In this document: piece by piece, positions 39,672-49,326 of the stretch
Numbering within the stretch: position 1 is the first letter of the stretch
How the letters are laid out: every line of letters starts with the position of its first letter
Source of the DNA: Lysobacter sp. K5869
Lineage (GTDB): Bacteria > Pseudomonadota > Gammaproteobacteria > Xanthomonadales > Xanthomonadaceae
Length of the DNA stretch: 64,000 nucleotides
Assembly: GCF_018847975.1 (NCBI RefSeq)
Contig: NZ_CP072597.1
Span: 5,619,001 to 5,683,000 of the forward strand
Direction: 5' to 3'
The notes under the pieces: generated by a model
Seen by the model: only the letters and a program-made list of their open reading frames with translations
What the model was told of the DNA's origin: nothing
Database searches by the model: none
Made by a program: the position numbers and the translations under genes

Positions 39672-42600
39672 TCACTTTTTATTGGGAGGAGGGAAATGTA
39701 CGAAGTCGCCCATGCCCCCTGGCTTCGGGCCGTCGACCTCGCTTTCAGACGAGTGGTAGTCTAGACCGTTCTTGCTCGGGCCAATGGAGTACCACGCAAC
39801 GCCGGTTTCGCCCATGTAATGGAGCCAACCCCAGTTATTTGGTGCGGAGACCCACTGCCCGGTTGCCCTTGCCAAATTTCGCCCGTAGGGCGCCTTGCCC
39901 TTTTCGGTCGGCTGAATACCGGTATTGCAGGAGTACAACACAATCGGTTTGTCCTTGCAGTCGTCGTCCGCTCTAATCAGAGCGGCCAAGGCCGTGGGAG
40001 AATGGCCTGCCAGCTCGAAAGGTGTCCCGTGGCCCCCAATGAGGCATTCGGTTTCGCTGTCCGGGAGACGATTGAAACTGTCCCAGGTGCTGCCAGGCCT
40101 ATGATCTTCCGGAAACAGATTCATCTTCGCTAGCCCGAATGGGTCGATATATGAGGTCGGACTGCCGCTGACATATCCATAAAGACTGATGCCGCCTTTC
40201 AGGCCAATCGGATCTGCCTGCATGTATCTTCCTGTCGTGGGGTCATAGTCGCGCAGATAGTTATAGAACAACCCGCTGGTGGCGTCGTAGCGTTGCCCGG
40301 GGAAGCGCATATTGAATACGAATGCGGTTCCATCGCTGTCCGGGTCTTGGTTTGGCGAATCGTTACCGAAAACTTCGCTCTTTGCGTTCCAGGCCCAGAC
40401 CGCGACGTTTCGCGCCGGATCAATGACGGCCCGCGGCGTGCCGAGGTGATCTGTCTCGACGTACATTAGGGTCTGCGCGCTTCCGCTGCCAACCAAGAGG
40501 CCGGCTGGGGCATTGTTGAACCAGACGACTTGCTGCTGAGCCACGCCGTTGGCATCGTAGTCGCCGACCCAGTTGCCGGCCTCGTCATAGACCGTATAGG
40601 TCAATGTCGATCCGGCGCCGTTTTCGATGGCGACGCGCTGGCCCAAAGCGTTATATCGATATCCGGCCTTGACGATTCCATTCTGCTTGACTTGGGTGAG
40701 CCGATCGCTGCTGTCGTAGACGAACTCGCGTGCCGCACCGCCGACGCTGGTGGTGTTGCCGACGGCATCGTAGCCACGCGCTACTCCGGCGACAGCACCG
40801 AGCCGATGATTGCTCGACGGGTACGTGTAGGCCTCCGTAGTGGTCGTGCCGTGCATCAGGCTGGTCCGGTTCCCGGTCTTGTCGTAACCGTAGGTTTCCA
40901 GCGGATCGCCGCTGGGATGCCGGGTGACCGTCAACCGCCTCAGCGCATCGTAGTCGTAGGTGGCCTGGATCGTGCCCTGCATACCGTCCTTGAGTTCCGT
41001 CAGATCGCCGACAGGGTTATAGCCGTAGCCGAGCGACACGCCACCGCCAGCACTGTCCAGAATGGTCTTCGGGCGGTAGTCCAGGTCGTAGGTCCGTCGC
41101 ACGATGCGGCTGGCAATGGGGCCATAGTTCCAGCTAGCGATAGGGCCAACGGGATTGTAGAGCGTGCTGTTGATCAGGGACGACCGCACCCCGCCGACAG
41201 GCGTGACGCCGACCTCCGACAGGTTCCTGTCAGGGCCGTAGATATAGTCCACGACGGCGCCGTCGGGGTAGGTAACACTCTGAAGCAGGTTGGTCTTGGT
41301 ATAGGTGTATCGCAGCGTGAGGGTACGCGTACCGATAATCTGATCTTTGCGCACCACCCGTCCAAATCGGTCGTGGCAGTACCTGAGCTCTGTGCCGTTC
41401 TTGCGGATCGCGGTGACATGTCCCACGGCGAAATTCTCGCCGACCACGCAACCGGGATTCACCGTGTCGTAGTCGTACTCGACATCCGCTGGACCTGTGG
41501 CGGTGTAGAACTCCGCTTTGAGCCGGTTCAAGGCATCGTAGGTGAACCGGTGTGCGACGGTATCGTTCGCGTCCTTCTTGGTCGCAGGCTGGCCGGCAGC
41601 GTTATAGGTGAAATCGGATACGCCTGTGTCCGGGCTGGTCAGCTTGGTTTGATCACCGAATCCGTTGTAGGCAAAGGTGGTCACCCGGTTGTTCGGATCG
41701 GTAACCTGCGAAATCTGGTCCAGCGCGTTGTACTTGACCAGGGTCTTAGCATTTAGCCCAGTGATGTCCTCTTGTATCGCGGACAGCCGGTCGAGCGGGT
41801 CGTAGCCGTACTGGGTCTTGCGTCCGAGCGCGTCCGTGGCGAACTTGCGGTTTCCGTTTACATCGTAATCGTAGAGGGTCGTATTCTGCGCCGAATCTTT
41901 CACCGCGATCAGCTGATCGAACGAGTTGTAGATCCGAGACAGGGTCTTTGCGACGGTTCCATTTGAACGCTTGACTTCCTCCACCTTGCGATTACCAGCG
42001 TTATCAAGGGTGTAGCGGACTTGGCCGTCTCCGTTGTTACTCATGCTCACCAGGCGATGGGCGCCGTCATAGTTGAAGCTCATGAAAGTGCCGTCGGGAC
42101 GCCGGACCGTTTCTAGCGGGCCTGTGAGGTAATAATCGAGTCGGGTGATGCGATCATCGCCCTCGGTGCCGTCGTTGGTACCGCGCTGCTTGATTGCCGA
42201 CAGCCAACCCCGCGGAAGGTACTCGTAGTCCGTGATCACCCCGTTGGGATCGATCACGGAAAGCAGGTGGCCTTGAGGATCGTAGCCCAGCATTTCAGTC
42301 GCGTGGCCCAGTGCATCGATGATCCTGCGCAGATCGCCCTTGCGATAGGTGCACAGGGCCGGCGTCGCAGCACAGGTGCTGTCGTCGCTGCTGTAGTACT
42401 CGAAGCGGGTGGTGTCGTTGACGTCGGCGCGAGGGCCGTCCACGGACTTGAGCAACCCCAAGGTCGGGCAGGTGCTGTTGGGCGCAGCGACGTCGGCGGC
42501 CTCGCAATAGGCGAGCGTGGTCGTGCGCAGTTCATTGGTGACGGTATCGCGCACGGTCAGCGTGACAGGTTGCAGGCGCGCGTTGCGCGCAATGCGGGTC

Positions 42601-44453
42601 TCCTGGTTGCCGACGGTCGAACGAACGAGGCGCCCGGTGGCCACGTCCGTCGTGATCGTCCGCATCCGCTGTTCGGGTTTGCCGAACGCCTCGGTAATGG
42701 TTTCCGTGCGGGCCAGTGCGCCGGTCACGGGGTCGGTGGCCTCGACGTAGGCGTGACGGGTTTCGATGCCGTTGCGATCCGTGGTAGACGCCACGCGACG
42801 GCGGAAATCGCTGTCCTCGTCGTTGTAGGTCGTGACGACGGTGCCGCGGGTGTCCTTGAGTCCGCTGATCTTTTGCGGCCCGCCGCTCCACGGCGCGTCC
42901 GCCAGTTGCAGTTCGGTCTCCTGGCCGAGCGGATTGGTGAACTTGGTGCCGCCTTCGGCCGGATAGCTCAACGTGACGCCGTCGGCGCCGCCGATATGCT
43001 GGCTGGAAATCACCCGGCCCTTGTCGTCGTAGGCGAAGGTGCTGAAGCGTTGCCCCAACTCGGTGGTAACGCCGGTCAGGTAACGCGGGAAGCGAGTGTC
43101 CTCGTAGTGATAGCGACGCCCCAGCGAGTTGGCGTACGTGGCCGTTTCGACCTGCCCACCGGCCGTATACCCGTAAGTGACGATGGCCTCTCCGGCCGTG
43201 CTGATCGAGGCGATCGGATCGCGCGCGCCATCGCCGGCATAGGCGAAGACGAGGCTGCGACCGGTGCTGTGGGTGATGGTCGCGAGCCGCTGCTTGGCGT
43301 CGTATTCGTACGTCAAGGACGTTCCGTCGTCGAACTGTTGCTGCAGCAGACGACCATCGGCGCCGAAGCGCAGCACGCGGTCGCTGCGGTAGAGCTTCCA
43401 TTGCTCCCCATCCTTAACCGCGCGGTCGCCCTTGCCGTCGTCGCTTTCGTAGGCATCGTCCACCTGGGTGAACGAGATCTGGGAGCCGTCGGCTTCGGTC
43501 AAGCCGACGTAGACCGTGTCGCTGGAACTGGTTGGGTTCTTGCCCGCAGTGAGCCGCAGGTTATGAGAATGGGTCCAGTTGTCGCCGAGCCCGCCCTGCG
43601 GCGTAGAAGTCATCGAGTGGAAGTAGCGGGTGAAGCTGACCCAGCCGAGATCGAAGTCCTCCTCTGGCTGCATTTTGTCGCCGGTGGTCGGATCGCAGGG
43701 GTTGCCGATCGGGCATTGTCCTGGCGGCAGGACCGGTGCGGAGTAATAGGCGGAGTCGCCGCTAGCGAAAAGCCGGCCGCCGGCGCACCCTTGCTTTTGC
43801 GGGTCCCAGGTCAGGTAGCTGGGACAACTGACGGGACGGATGCCACCGATAGTCAGATTGTTGTAGGTGGAGGGCTTGCAAGTGCCCGATACGCCGCTTT
43901 GATACGTCGCCGAGAACGTGAAGTTCTCTATGCGCAGCGTGGTTCCGTCCTCCCAGTAAGTCTTTTGGCTGTTCGGGTCGACGGTAATGACGGTGTTCGG
44001 CGTGCAGCCGGTCACGCGGCTCTCGTTGTCGTACCAGGCTATCGTCTTCGCCAGCGCATCGTCGTAGGAGACGGCGTTAAGAACGCGCGGGTAGAAGGAC
44101 CAGGTCCAGGCACCGGTCTTCGGTGGGATCGGGGTCACCTCAATCGAGGAAATGACCTTGTCCTTCAGGATCAGGTTGGGCCCGCTGTGGAACTTAAGCA
44201 TCTGGCCATCGGACACGTTGTCGACCACGCCCTTGACGATCGCCTCCTTGACGGCGGATTCGCTCTGGAACGGGCCGTTGATGGCGTCGGAGGTCGTCCA
44301 GACCCGATTGGTCTCAGCCGCCAGCGCACTCGCGGGCAAGGTCTGAATGGCCGCTGCCAGGGCGACCGCGAGAACGCAACGGGACGGTATGCCGAAGGAT
44401 GGTGCGAGAACGGGTCGCGCTTGGGTTTGACGCCGGATCGTACTTGCTTTCAC
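39672..44453 (-). CDS. Sec-exported Rhs/YD-repeat polymorphic toxin with caspase-like C-terminal domain
   Basis: A 1593-aa protein. Signal peptide (about 1-46, ends SALAAE), a family-specific N-terminal domain, a DUF6531-like entry (PTTGDKMQPEEDFDLGWVSF), many YD repeats forming an Rhs shell, and the core end RYMQADPIGLKGG with YIDPFGLA. The variable tail starts at about residue 1443 (KMNLFPEDHR). It has ECLIGGHGTPFELAG (His1475) and KPIVLYSCNTG (Cys1509), the two hydrophobic-block motifs of clan CD cysteine proteases such as caspases and MARTX CPD. No VgrG or PAAR part is present, so Sec export is more likely than T6SS. The GTG at 44453 with AAAGGAG 6 bp upstream is the best start. Confidence 0.88.
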   Translation of the reverse strand: MKASTIRRQTQARPVLAPSFGIPSRCVLAVALAAAIQTLPASALAAETNRVWTTSDAINGPFQSESAVKEAIVKGVVDNVSDGQMLKFHSGPNLILKDKVISSIEVTPIPPKTGAWTWSFYPRVLNAVSYDDALAKTIAWYDNESRVTGCTPNTVITVDPNSQKTYWEDGTTLRIENFTFSATYQSGVSGTCKPSTYNNLTIGGIRPVSCPSYLTWDPQKQGCAGGRLFASGDSAYYSAPVLPPGQCPIGNPCDPTTGDKMQPEEDFDLGWVSFTRYFHSMTSTPQGGLGDNWTHSHNLRLTAGKNPTSSSDTVYVGLTEADGSQISFTQVDDAYESDDGKGDRAVKDGEQWKLYRSDRVLRFGADGRLLQQQFDDGTSLTYEYDAKQRLATITHSTGRSLVFAYAGDGARDPIASISTAGEAIVTYGYTAGGQVETATYANSLGRRYHYEDTRFPRYLTGVTTELGQRFSTFAYDDKGRVISSQHIGGADGVTLSYPAEGGTKFTNPLGQETELQLADAPWSGGPQKISGLKDTRGTVVTTYNDEDSDFRRRVASTTDRNGIETRHAYVEATDPVTGALARTETITEAFGKPEQRMRTITTDVATGRLVRSTVGNQETRIARNARLQPVTLTVRDTVTNELRTTTLAYCEAADVAAPNSTCPTLGLLKSVDGPRADVNDTTRFEYYSSDDSTCAATPALCTYRKGDLRRIIDALGHATEMLGYDPQGHLLSVIDPNGVITDYEYLPRGWLSAIKQRGTNDGTEGDDRITRLDYYLTGPLETVRRPDGTFMSFNYDGAHRLVSMSNNGDGQVRYTLDNAGNRKVEEVKRSNGTVAKTLSRIYNSFDQLIAVKDSAQNTTLYDYDVNGNRKFATDALGRKTQYGYDPLDRLSAIQEDITGLNAKTLVKYNALDQISQVTDPNNRVTTFAYNGFGDQTKLTSPDTGVSDFTYNAAGQPATKKDANDTVAHRFTYDALNRLKAEFYTATGPADVEYDYDTVNPGCVVGENFAVGHVTAIRKNGTELRYCHDRFGRVVRKDQIIGTRTLTLRYTYTKTNLLQSVTYPDGAVVDYIYGPDRNLSEVGVTPVGGVRSSLINSTLYNPVGPIASWNYGPIASRIVRRTYDLDYRPKTILDSAGGGVSLGYGYNPVGDLTELKDGMQGTIQATYDYDALRRLTVTRHPSGDPLETYGYDKTGNRTSLMHGTTTTEAYTYPSSNHRLGAVAGVARGYDAVGNTTSVGGAAREFVYDSSDRLTQVKQNGIVKAGYRYNALGQRVAIENGAGSTLTYTVYDEAGNWVGDYDANGVAQQQVVWFNNAPAGLLVGSGSAQTLMYVETDHLGTPRAVIDPARNVAVWAWNAKSEVFGNDSPNQDPDSDGTAFVFNMRFPGQRYDATSGLFYNYLRDYDPTTGRYMQADPIGLKGGISLYGYVSGSPTSYIDPFGLAKMNLFPEDHRPGSTWDSFNRLPDSETECLIGGHGTPFELAGHSPTALAALIRADDDCKDKPIVLYSCNTGIQPTEKGKAPYGRNLARATGQWVSAPNNWGWLHYMGETGVAWYSIGPSKNGLDYHSSESEVDGPKPGGMGDFVHFPPPNKK

Positions 44454-44635
44454 GAGCAACTCCTTTGCACGGTAATGCAGCGCAGGTAGCGAGCCTGCGC
44501 CGGGGAAGGCGATTTGGACGAGCGCCGTCAGCCACCTCGGTACAGGCGGCTGTGGACGATGCGAGGAGGCGCACGATAGGACGTTTCCATGTCAGTGCGA
44601 GTCAGGGCCACGCGGTCCGTGTGGCGGTCGGGTAC

Positions 44636-44664
44636 ATCATTCTTCGGCTGAGTGTCCCTGACAA
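44636..44664 (-). promoter_or_regulatory. candidate promoter of the Rhs gene
   Basis: TTGTCA (44664-44659), 17 bp, AATGAT (44641-44636), about 180 bp before the start. The rest of the 44454-44818 gap shows no gene. Confidence 0.45.
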
Positions 44665-44818
44665 GTGCTGGAGACGTGAGACCGCTTGTCGGGAGTCGAA
44701 GGGCGTTTCGGATCAGTCGCCAGGGACTGCAAACGAGTTGTAACCGTTTGGAAACTCACCTTTCCTTTGGCTGCGTGTTTCTTTCCAGGCCAGCTGGATT
44801 CGCGCCAGGGCTCGGACC

Positions 44819-44855
44819 AAACAAAAGCCCCGCACTGGCGGGGCTTTTGCTTTCG
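44819..44855 (-). terminator. rho-independent terminator of the MFS gene
   Basis: On the minus strand AAAAGCCCCGC/GCGGGGCTTTT with a 4-base loop, then GTTT, 8 bp after the MFS stop. The symmetric A- and T-runs could also stop plus-strand transcription. Confidence 0.85.
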
Positions 44856-44862
44856 AACTGGC

Positions 44863-46029
44863 TCAGGCAGCGCCTTCGGGCTCCGGCTCCGCCGGCTGCC
44901 CCGCCGACATCAACACAAACCCGACCACCACCGACAACCCGACCAACGCCGCCGCGGCATAGCCCACACCAGCGACACCCACCGCATCGATCACCCGCCC
45001 GCCGATGATGGCGCCGACACCGATGCCCAAATTCGCACCGGACACGTTGAGCGACGCCGCGAACGCCGGCGCCTGCGGCGCCGACTTCATCACCCGCACG
45101 TGACTGACCGGGAACAACGCCGCCTGGGTGATGCCCCACAGCGCCAAGGTCACCGCGAACAACGGCAGCGCGCTCACCGACGGCACCACCAGCACCAGGC
45201 CCAGCGCCAGCGGCACGCTGAAGATCAGCGAGGCGCGCAGCGGGTGGCGGTCGACGATGCGGCCGCCGAGGGTGTTGCCGATCAGGCCGACCGCGCCGAA
45301 GGCCATCAGCGCCCAGCCGACCACCGCACCGTTGAAGCCGGCGAGGCGCTCGAACATGTCGGCCAGATAGGTGTAGGCGGTGAAGATGCCGGCGAACAGG
45401 ATCACCGACATCAGCACGTGGCCGCCGACGCGCGGATCGCGCAGGACGCGGAACTGTTCGGCCAACCGCGCCGGCTGCGCGCCGCGGCTGTCGGGCAGGA
45501 AGGCGTAGAGCATGCCGGCCTTGAGCAGCGAGGCGATGGCAAGCGCGACGAAGGCGGCGCGCCAGCCGAACGCGTCGGCGATCAAGGTGCCGGTGGGGAC
45601 GCCGATCACCGTGGCGCAGATCACGCCGAAGGAGATCATCGAAATCGCCTTGCCGGCGCGATCCTGGCCGGCGATATCGACCGCGGTTTCGCTGGCCAAC
45701 GCCCAGAACACCGGCACGCCGAGGGCGGGGATCAGGCGGGCGAAGGCCATCACGCCCAGGTTCGGCGCCAGCGCCGCGGCCACGTTGGAGGCGGCGAACA
45801 GCAGCAGCACGATGATGAAGAGGAGCTTGCGTTCGAAGCGCGAGAAGTACGCGGTGAGGAACGGGCCGGTGGCGGCGACCGCGAAGGCGAACAGAGTGAC
45901 CAGCAGACCGGCCTGCGACACGCTCACGCCGAGGTCGCGCGAGAGCGAGGGCAGCAGGCCGACGAGGATGAATTCGGTCGTCAGCACGGTGAAGCCGGCG
46001 GCCGAGAGCAAGATCAGGGGCAGTAACAC
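44863..46029 (-). CDS. MFS transporter, sugar-efflux/AraJ-like
   Basis: A 388-aa inner-membrane permease with twelve predicted helices. The N-terminal LPLILLSAAGFTVLTTEFIL and the loop SRDLGVSVSQAGLLVTLFA match the AraJ/PbuE/SotB group of proton-driven efflux proteins. GTG 46029 with a GGAG site 7 bp upstream gives the normal length; an in-frame ATG at 46194 would add about 55 Arg-rich residues. The substrate is not known. It is divergent from wrbA. Confidence 0.85.
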   Translation of the reverse strand: MLLPLILLSAAGFTVLTTEFILVGLLPSLSRDLGVSVSQAGLLVTLFAFAVAATGPFLTAYFSRFERKLLFIIVLLLFAASNVAAALAPNLGVMAFARLIPALGVPVFWALASETAVDIAGQDRAGKAISMISFGVICATVIGVPTGTLIADAFGWRAAFVALAIASLLKAGMLYAFLPDSRGAQPARLAEQFRVLRDPRVGGHVLMSVILFAGIFTAYTYLADMFERLAGFNGAVVGWALMAFGAVGLIGNTLGGRIVDRHPLRASLIFSVPLALGLVLVVPSVSALPLFAVTLALWGITQAALFPVSHVRVMKSAPQAPAFAASLNVSGANLGIGVGAIIGGRVIDAVGVAGVGYAAAALVGLSVVVGFVLMSAGQPAEPEPEGAA

Positions 46030-46165
46030 GGCGGACTCCAAAAGGACGAAGCGTCGCCGACGCGCGCGGGCGCGCCGGTGGGCGACAAAGAGAAGGGGAT
46101 TCGGTGGGGGAACCGGGCCGGTAGGGCGTGCCGGCGAGTGGCGCCACTGTAGGCGCGGGCGATGA

Positions 46166-46277
46166 CGGGATAAACCGCATCGCCACCGCGGCATTGTTCC
46201 GGAGCGGGGACGATGCGCGCAAGCCTTGGCGTTGCGGAGTTTGCCGCGTTTCGCGCGGATCGGGACGGTTTATCCCG
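46166..46277. promoter_or_regulatory. pair of mirrored 12-mers in the MFS/wrbA divergent region
   Basis: CGGGATAAACCG (46166-46177) and its exact reverse complement CGGTTTATCCCG (46266-46277), exactly 100 bp apart. Could be paired operator sites. Nothing else is seen in the 480-bp region 46030-46510. Confidence 0.4.
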
Positions 46278-46510
46278 CGATGCGGGCTAGTCGCGCGCGG
46301 CGCGGCGCGGCAGGGTGGGCATCGCTCGCGGGAGGCGCCCAGGGCTCGATGCCGTCGGGCCGGCGGTTGCGCCAGTGCGCAACGCAGGGCGCGCCTACCC
46401 TCGCTTCGCACTTGTAATCGCGCTCCCGATGCAATCGATGACGGCCGTCACACCTCTTGTCATCTCCCGCGCCTAGTCTCCTCGCCCTGTCCAAACCCGA
46501 GGCGACTGCG

Positions 46511-47110
46511 ATGGCGAAAGTTCTGGTTCTTTATTACTCCGCGTACGGCCACTGCGAGCAGATGGCCAATGCCGTCGCCGAAGGCGCCCGCGAAGCCGGC
46601 GCGCAGGTCGACATCAAGCGCGTGCCGGAGCTGGTGCCGGAAGAGGTGGCGCGCCGCTCGCATTACAAGCTCGATCAGGCCGCACCGGTCGCTCAGATCG
46701 CGGATCTGGAGCACTACGACGCCATCGTCGTCGGCACCGGTACGCGCTTCGGCCGGATGTCCTCGCAGATGGCCAACTTCCTCGATCAAGCCGGCGGGCT
46801 GTGGGCCAAGGGCGCGCTGCACGGCAAGGTCGGCGCGGCGTTCACCTCGACCGCGACCCAGCACGGCGGTCAGGAGACCACGCTGTTCTCGATCATCACC
46901 AACCTGCTGCACTTCGGCATGGTGATCGTCGGCTTGAACTACGGCTACGCCGGGCAGATGCGCCTGGACGAGGTCACCGGCGGTTCGCCGTACGGCACGA
47001 CCACGATCACCGGCGGCGACGGTTCGCGTCAGCCGACCCAGAACGAGCTCGACGCGGCGCGTTATCAGGGCCGCGAAGTGGCCGAGACGGCGAAGAAGCT
47101 GCACGGCTGA
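46511..47110 (+). CDS. wrbA: NAD(P)H:quinone oxidoreductase, WrbA type
   Basis: A 199-aa flavodoxin-like FMN enzyme that reduces quinones by two electrons and protects against oxidative stress. FMN-binding segments: [12 protein letters not shown] (phosphate loop), [13 protein letters not shown] and [15 protein letters not shown], all WrbA signatures. ATG 46511 is the natural start; the longer frame to 46457 lacks homology. Possibly co-regulated with the divergent MFS gene. Confidence 0.95.
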   Translation: MAKVLVLYYSAYGHCEQMANAVAEGAREAGAQVDIKRVPELVPEEVARRSHYKLDQAAPVAQIADLEHYDAIVVGTGTRFGRMSSQMANFLDQAGGLWAKGALHGKVGAAFTSTATQHGGQETTLFSIITNLLHFGMVIVGLNYGYAGQMRLDEVTGGSPYGTTTITGGDGSRQPTQNELDAARYQGREVAETAKKLHG

Positions 47111-47125
47111 GCCGAGCGATAGAGC

Positions 47126-47153
47126 GCAACCGGCGCCACGCGGCGCCGGTTGC
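47126..47153. terminator. strong hairpin after wrbA
   Basis: Perfect 12-bp stem GCAACCGGCGCC/GGCGCCGGTTGC with an ACGC loop, 15 bp after the stop. It lacks a U-run, so termination is not certain. Confidence 0.55.
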
Positions 47154-47280
47154 GGGATCTGACGATTGCAACGGTGCGGATCGGCGGTGTGTTGCGCCCC
47201 TCCGCCGTGCGGCTTAGACCGTACGAGTCCGGCGCGGCGATTGCGCGTCCTTCGCCGCGCGATCTAGCGCGGACCCGCGA

Positions 47281-47631
47281 TCACAGCAGCCACAGCGCCG
47301 CCAACGCGGCGATCGCCGGCACCGCCTGCACGTAGAAGATCCGGCGGCTGACCGTGGCCGCGCCGAACGCGCCGGCCACCACCACGCAGACCAGGAAGAA
47401 CGTCGCCACGTCGTGGCGCGCGCAGATCAAGCTCCAGACCAAGCCGGCGACCAGGAAGCCGTTGTAGAGGCCTTGGTTGGCCGCCAGCACTTTCGTCTGC
47501 TCGGCCTTGTCCGGGTTCATGCGGAAGGTCTTCATGCCGAGCGGCTTGGTCCACAGGAACATTTCCAGGACCAGGAACCACGTGTGGAGCAAGGCGACCA
47601 GGGCGATCAGGGCGGTGGCTAGCCAAGGCAT
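47281..47631 (-). CDS. DUF1304 family membrane protein
   Basis: A 116-aa protein with four transmembrane helices. The family block HTWFLVLEMFLWTKPLGMKTF and ANQGLYNGFLVAGLVW is clear. Function unknown in the family. It is convergent with wrbA and is followed on its upstream side by a repeat-rich gap. Confidence 0.9.
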   Translation of the reverse strand: MPWLATALIALVALLHTWFLVLEMFLWTKPLGMKTFRMNPDKAEQTKVLAANQGLYNGFLVAGLVWSLICARHDVATFFLVCVVVAGAFGAATVSRRIFYVQAVPAIAALAALWLL

Positions 47632-47830
47632 GTGGCGGTCTCTTGGGTGTGAGACGGCAGCATAAGGCTTAGCCCGGCGGCGCGGCGCAACTTAGTTCGC
47701 GGGCCGGTGACCAACGAATCGACAGCGTCCCCCGCGCACGGGGCGACTGCCCAGGAAGCCGCTTCCCTAAGACCAGCGGCCTCGCCTCCGCTTCAAGGCG
47801 GCTCGGCCACTCGCCACCCGTCATTCCGGC

Positions 47831-47926
47831 GCCCTCCCGCCCTGCCTGCGCCCTCCCGCCCTGCCTGCGTCCCCCCGTCCTGCCTGCGTCCCCCGCCCTA
47901 CCTGCGTCCCCACCCGTCCTGCCCGC
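47831..47926. repeat. 19-bp minisatellite
   Basis: Five adjacent units of about 19 bp, the first two identical (GCCCTCCCGCCCTGCCTGC), the rest degenerate. Confidence 0.85.
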
Positions 47927-47934
47927 GCCCCCAC

Positions 47935-48184
47935 CCGTCATTCCGGCGAAAGCCGGAATCCATTTTGCTTTTGCTGTGGGCCTTACCTTCGTTTTTATGC
48001 GCGAGCCGAAGCCAAAGCGACGGCAAGATCAAAATGGATTCCGGCTTTCGCCGGAATGACGGACAAGATCAGAACGGGTTCTGGCTTTCGCCGGAATGAA
48101 GGGCAAGATCAGAACGGGTTCCAGCTTTCGCCGGAATGACGGGCAAGATCAAAATGGATTCCGGCTTTCGCCGGAATGACGGGA
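47935..48184. repeat. family B repeat with four tandem right arms
   Basis: One left arm (TCATTCCGGCGAAAGCCGGA at about 47938) is followed by four contiguous 40-bp units starting at 48025, 48065, 48105 and 48145, each ending CTTTCGCCGGAATGA. Units 1 and 4 are the best matched; 2 and 3 share private changes. Confidence 0.9.
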
Positions 48185-48189
48185 GCGCG

Positions 48190-49326
48190 TCAACCGCCCT
48201 TCTTCTCCTGCTGCGCTTGCGCATGCCAAGCCGCCAGCACCTCGCCCTCGCGCTGCGCCGACAACCCCGCCTTCGGCTTGGCCCGCCGCTCCTCCGGCAG
48301 CTTGCGCCACCACGCGAGCGTGTCGCGCACGGTCTCGCGCAACGGGCGGTAAGTCAGACCGGCGGCGCGCGCCTTGCTCACCGAGGTGCGGCCGAAGCCC
48401 GCGTTCTCGCCGCGCGCCGGCACCCAAGCCGGCATGTCGCCCCAGGCCGAAACCTTTTGCGCTTCGAGAAAATCCGCCGACGCCCAGGTCGTCGTCGATT
48501 TTTTGCCCGAGGCCTTCTGCGATTCGCGCAGCACCGCGCCCATGGTCAGCGCGCCGGGCTCGGCGTCGGCGTTGTAGGTGCCGACGTGGCCGCGTTCGAG
48601 GGTCGTCAGCAGGAACGCGGCAAGGTCGCGCACGTCGATGAACTGGGTCGGGTCTTGCGCGCTGCCCGGCGCGAGGATTTCGCCGCCGCGATCGGCGCGC
48701 GCCGGCCAGTAGGTGAAGCGGTCGCTGTTGTCGCCGGGGCCGACGATCAATCCCGGCCGCACCACGGTCGTGCGGCCCGGCAGTTCGGCCTCGGCCGCTT
48801 TCTCGCACAGCGCCTTGAGGCCGCCGTAGGTTTCGTTGCTGACTTTATCGACGGTGGGATCGGCCAGCACCGCCACCGGCGAATTCTCGTCGGCGGGCAC
48901 ATCGTTCTTGGCGTAGACCGAAATGGTCGAGACCAAGAGGTATTGCTTGACCTTCGGTGCCAGCAACTTGGCCGAGCGCGTGACATCGGCCGGAATGTAG
49001 GCCGAGGTGTCGAGCACCGCATCCCAGGTCCGCTCGCCCTGCAACGCCGACATATCGGTCTTGCGGTCGCCGTGCAGTTGCTCGATGTCGCGATAGTCCT
49101 CGCCGGAGAACTTGTCCGGGTTGGTCTTGCCGCGATTGAACAGGGTCAGCGTATGCCCGCGCTTGCGCGCCGCCTCGACGAAATGCGGGCCGAGGAAGCC
49201 GGTGCCGCCGAGCACCAGCAGTTTCAGCGACTTGGGTTTGGCGGCGGCGAGCGCGCCGCCGGGCAGCGCGAGCAGGCTCGCGGCGGCCGCGCCGGCGGCG
49301 AGGAAATCGCGGCGATCGATGGTCAT
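48190..49326 (-). CDS. Tat-exported NAD-dependent epimerase/dehydratase family protein
   Basis: A 378-aa extended SDR protein. The N-terminus MTIDRRDFLAAGAAAASLLA is a twin-arginine signal. The Rossmann motif VLGGTGFLGPHFVEAARKRG follows at about residue 37, and STISVYAKNDVPADE and ETYGGLKALCEK hold the Ser/Tyr/Lys active site. A Tat signal suggests the protein folds with its cofactor and is exported. Substrate unknown. It overlaps the upstream transporter gene by 4 bp (ATGA at 49323-49326), so they are translationally coupled. Confidence 0.85.
   Translation of the reverse strand: MTIDRRDFLAAGAAAASLLALPGGALAAAKPKSLKLLVLGGTGFLGPHFVEAARKRGHTLTLFNRGKTNPDKFSGEDYRDIEQLHGDRKTDMSALQGERTWDAVLDTSAYIPADVTRSAKLLAPKVKQYLLVSTISVYAKNDVPADENSPVAVLADPTVDKVSNETYGGLKALCEKAAEAELPGRTTVVRPGLIVGPGDNSDRFTYWPARADRGGEILAPGSAQDPTQFIDVRDLAAFLLTTLERGHVGTYNADAEPGALTMGAVLRESQKASGKKSTTTWASADFLEAQKVSAWGDMPAWVPARGENAGFGRTSVSKARAAGLTYRPLRETVRDTLAWWRKLPEERRAKPKAGLSAQREGEVLAAWHAQAQQEKKGG

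Noticed and set aside
34194..44500. Prophage or integrative element around the Rhs locus
   Set aside because: No integrase, transposase, tRNA border or phage structural gene is seen; the variation is explained by local duplication.
48025..48184. Possible CRISPR array
   Set aside because: The 40-bp units are contiguous with no spacers, and no cas gene is present.
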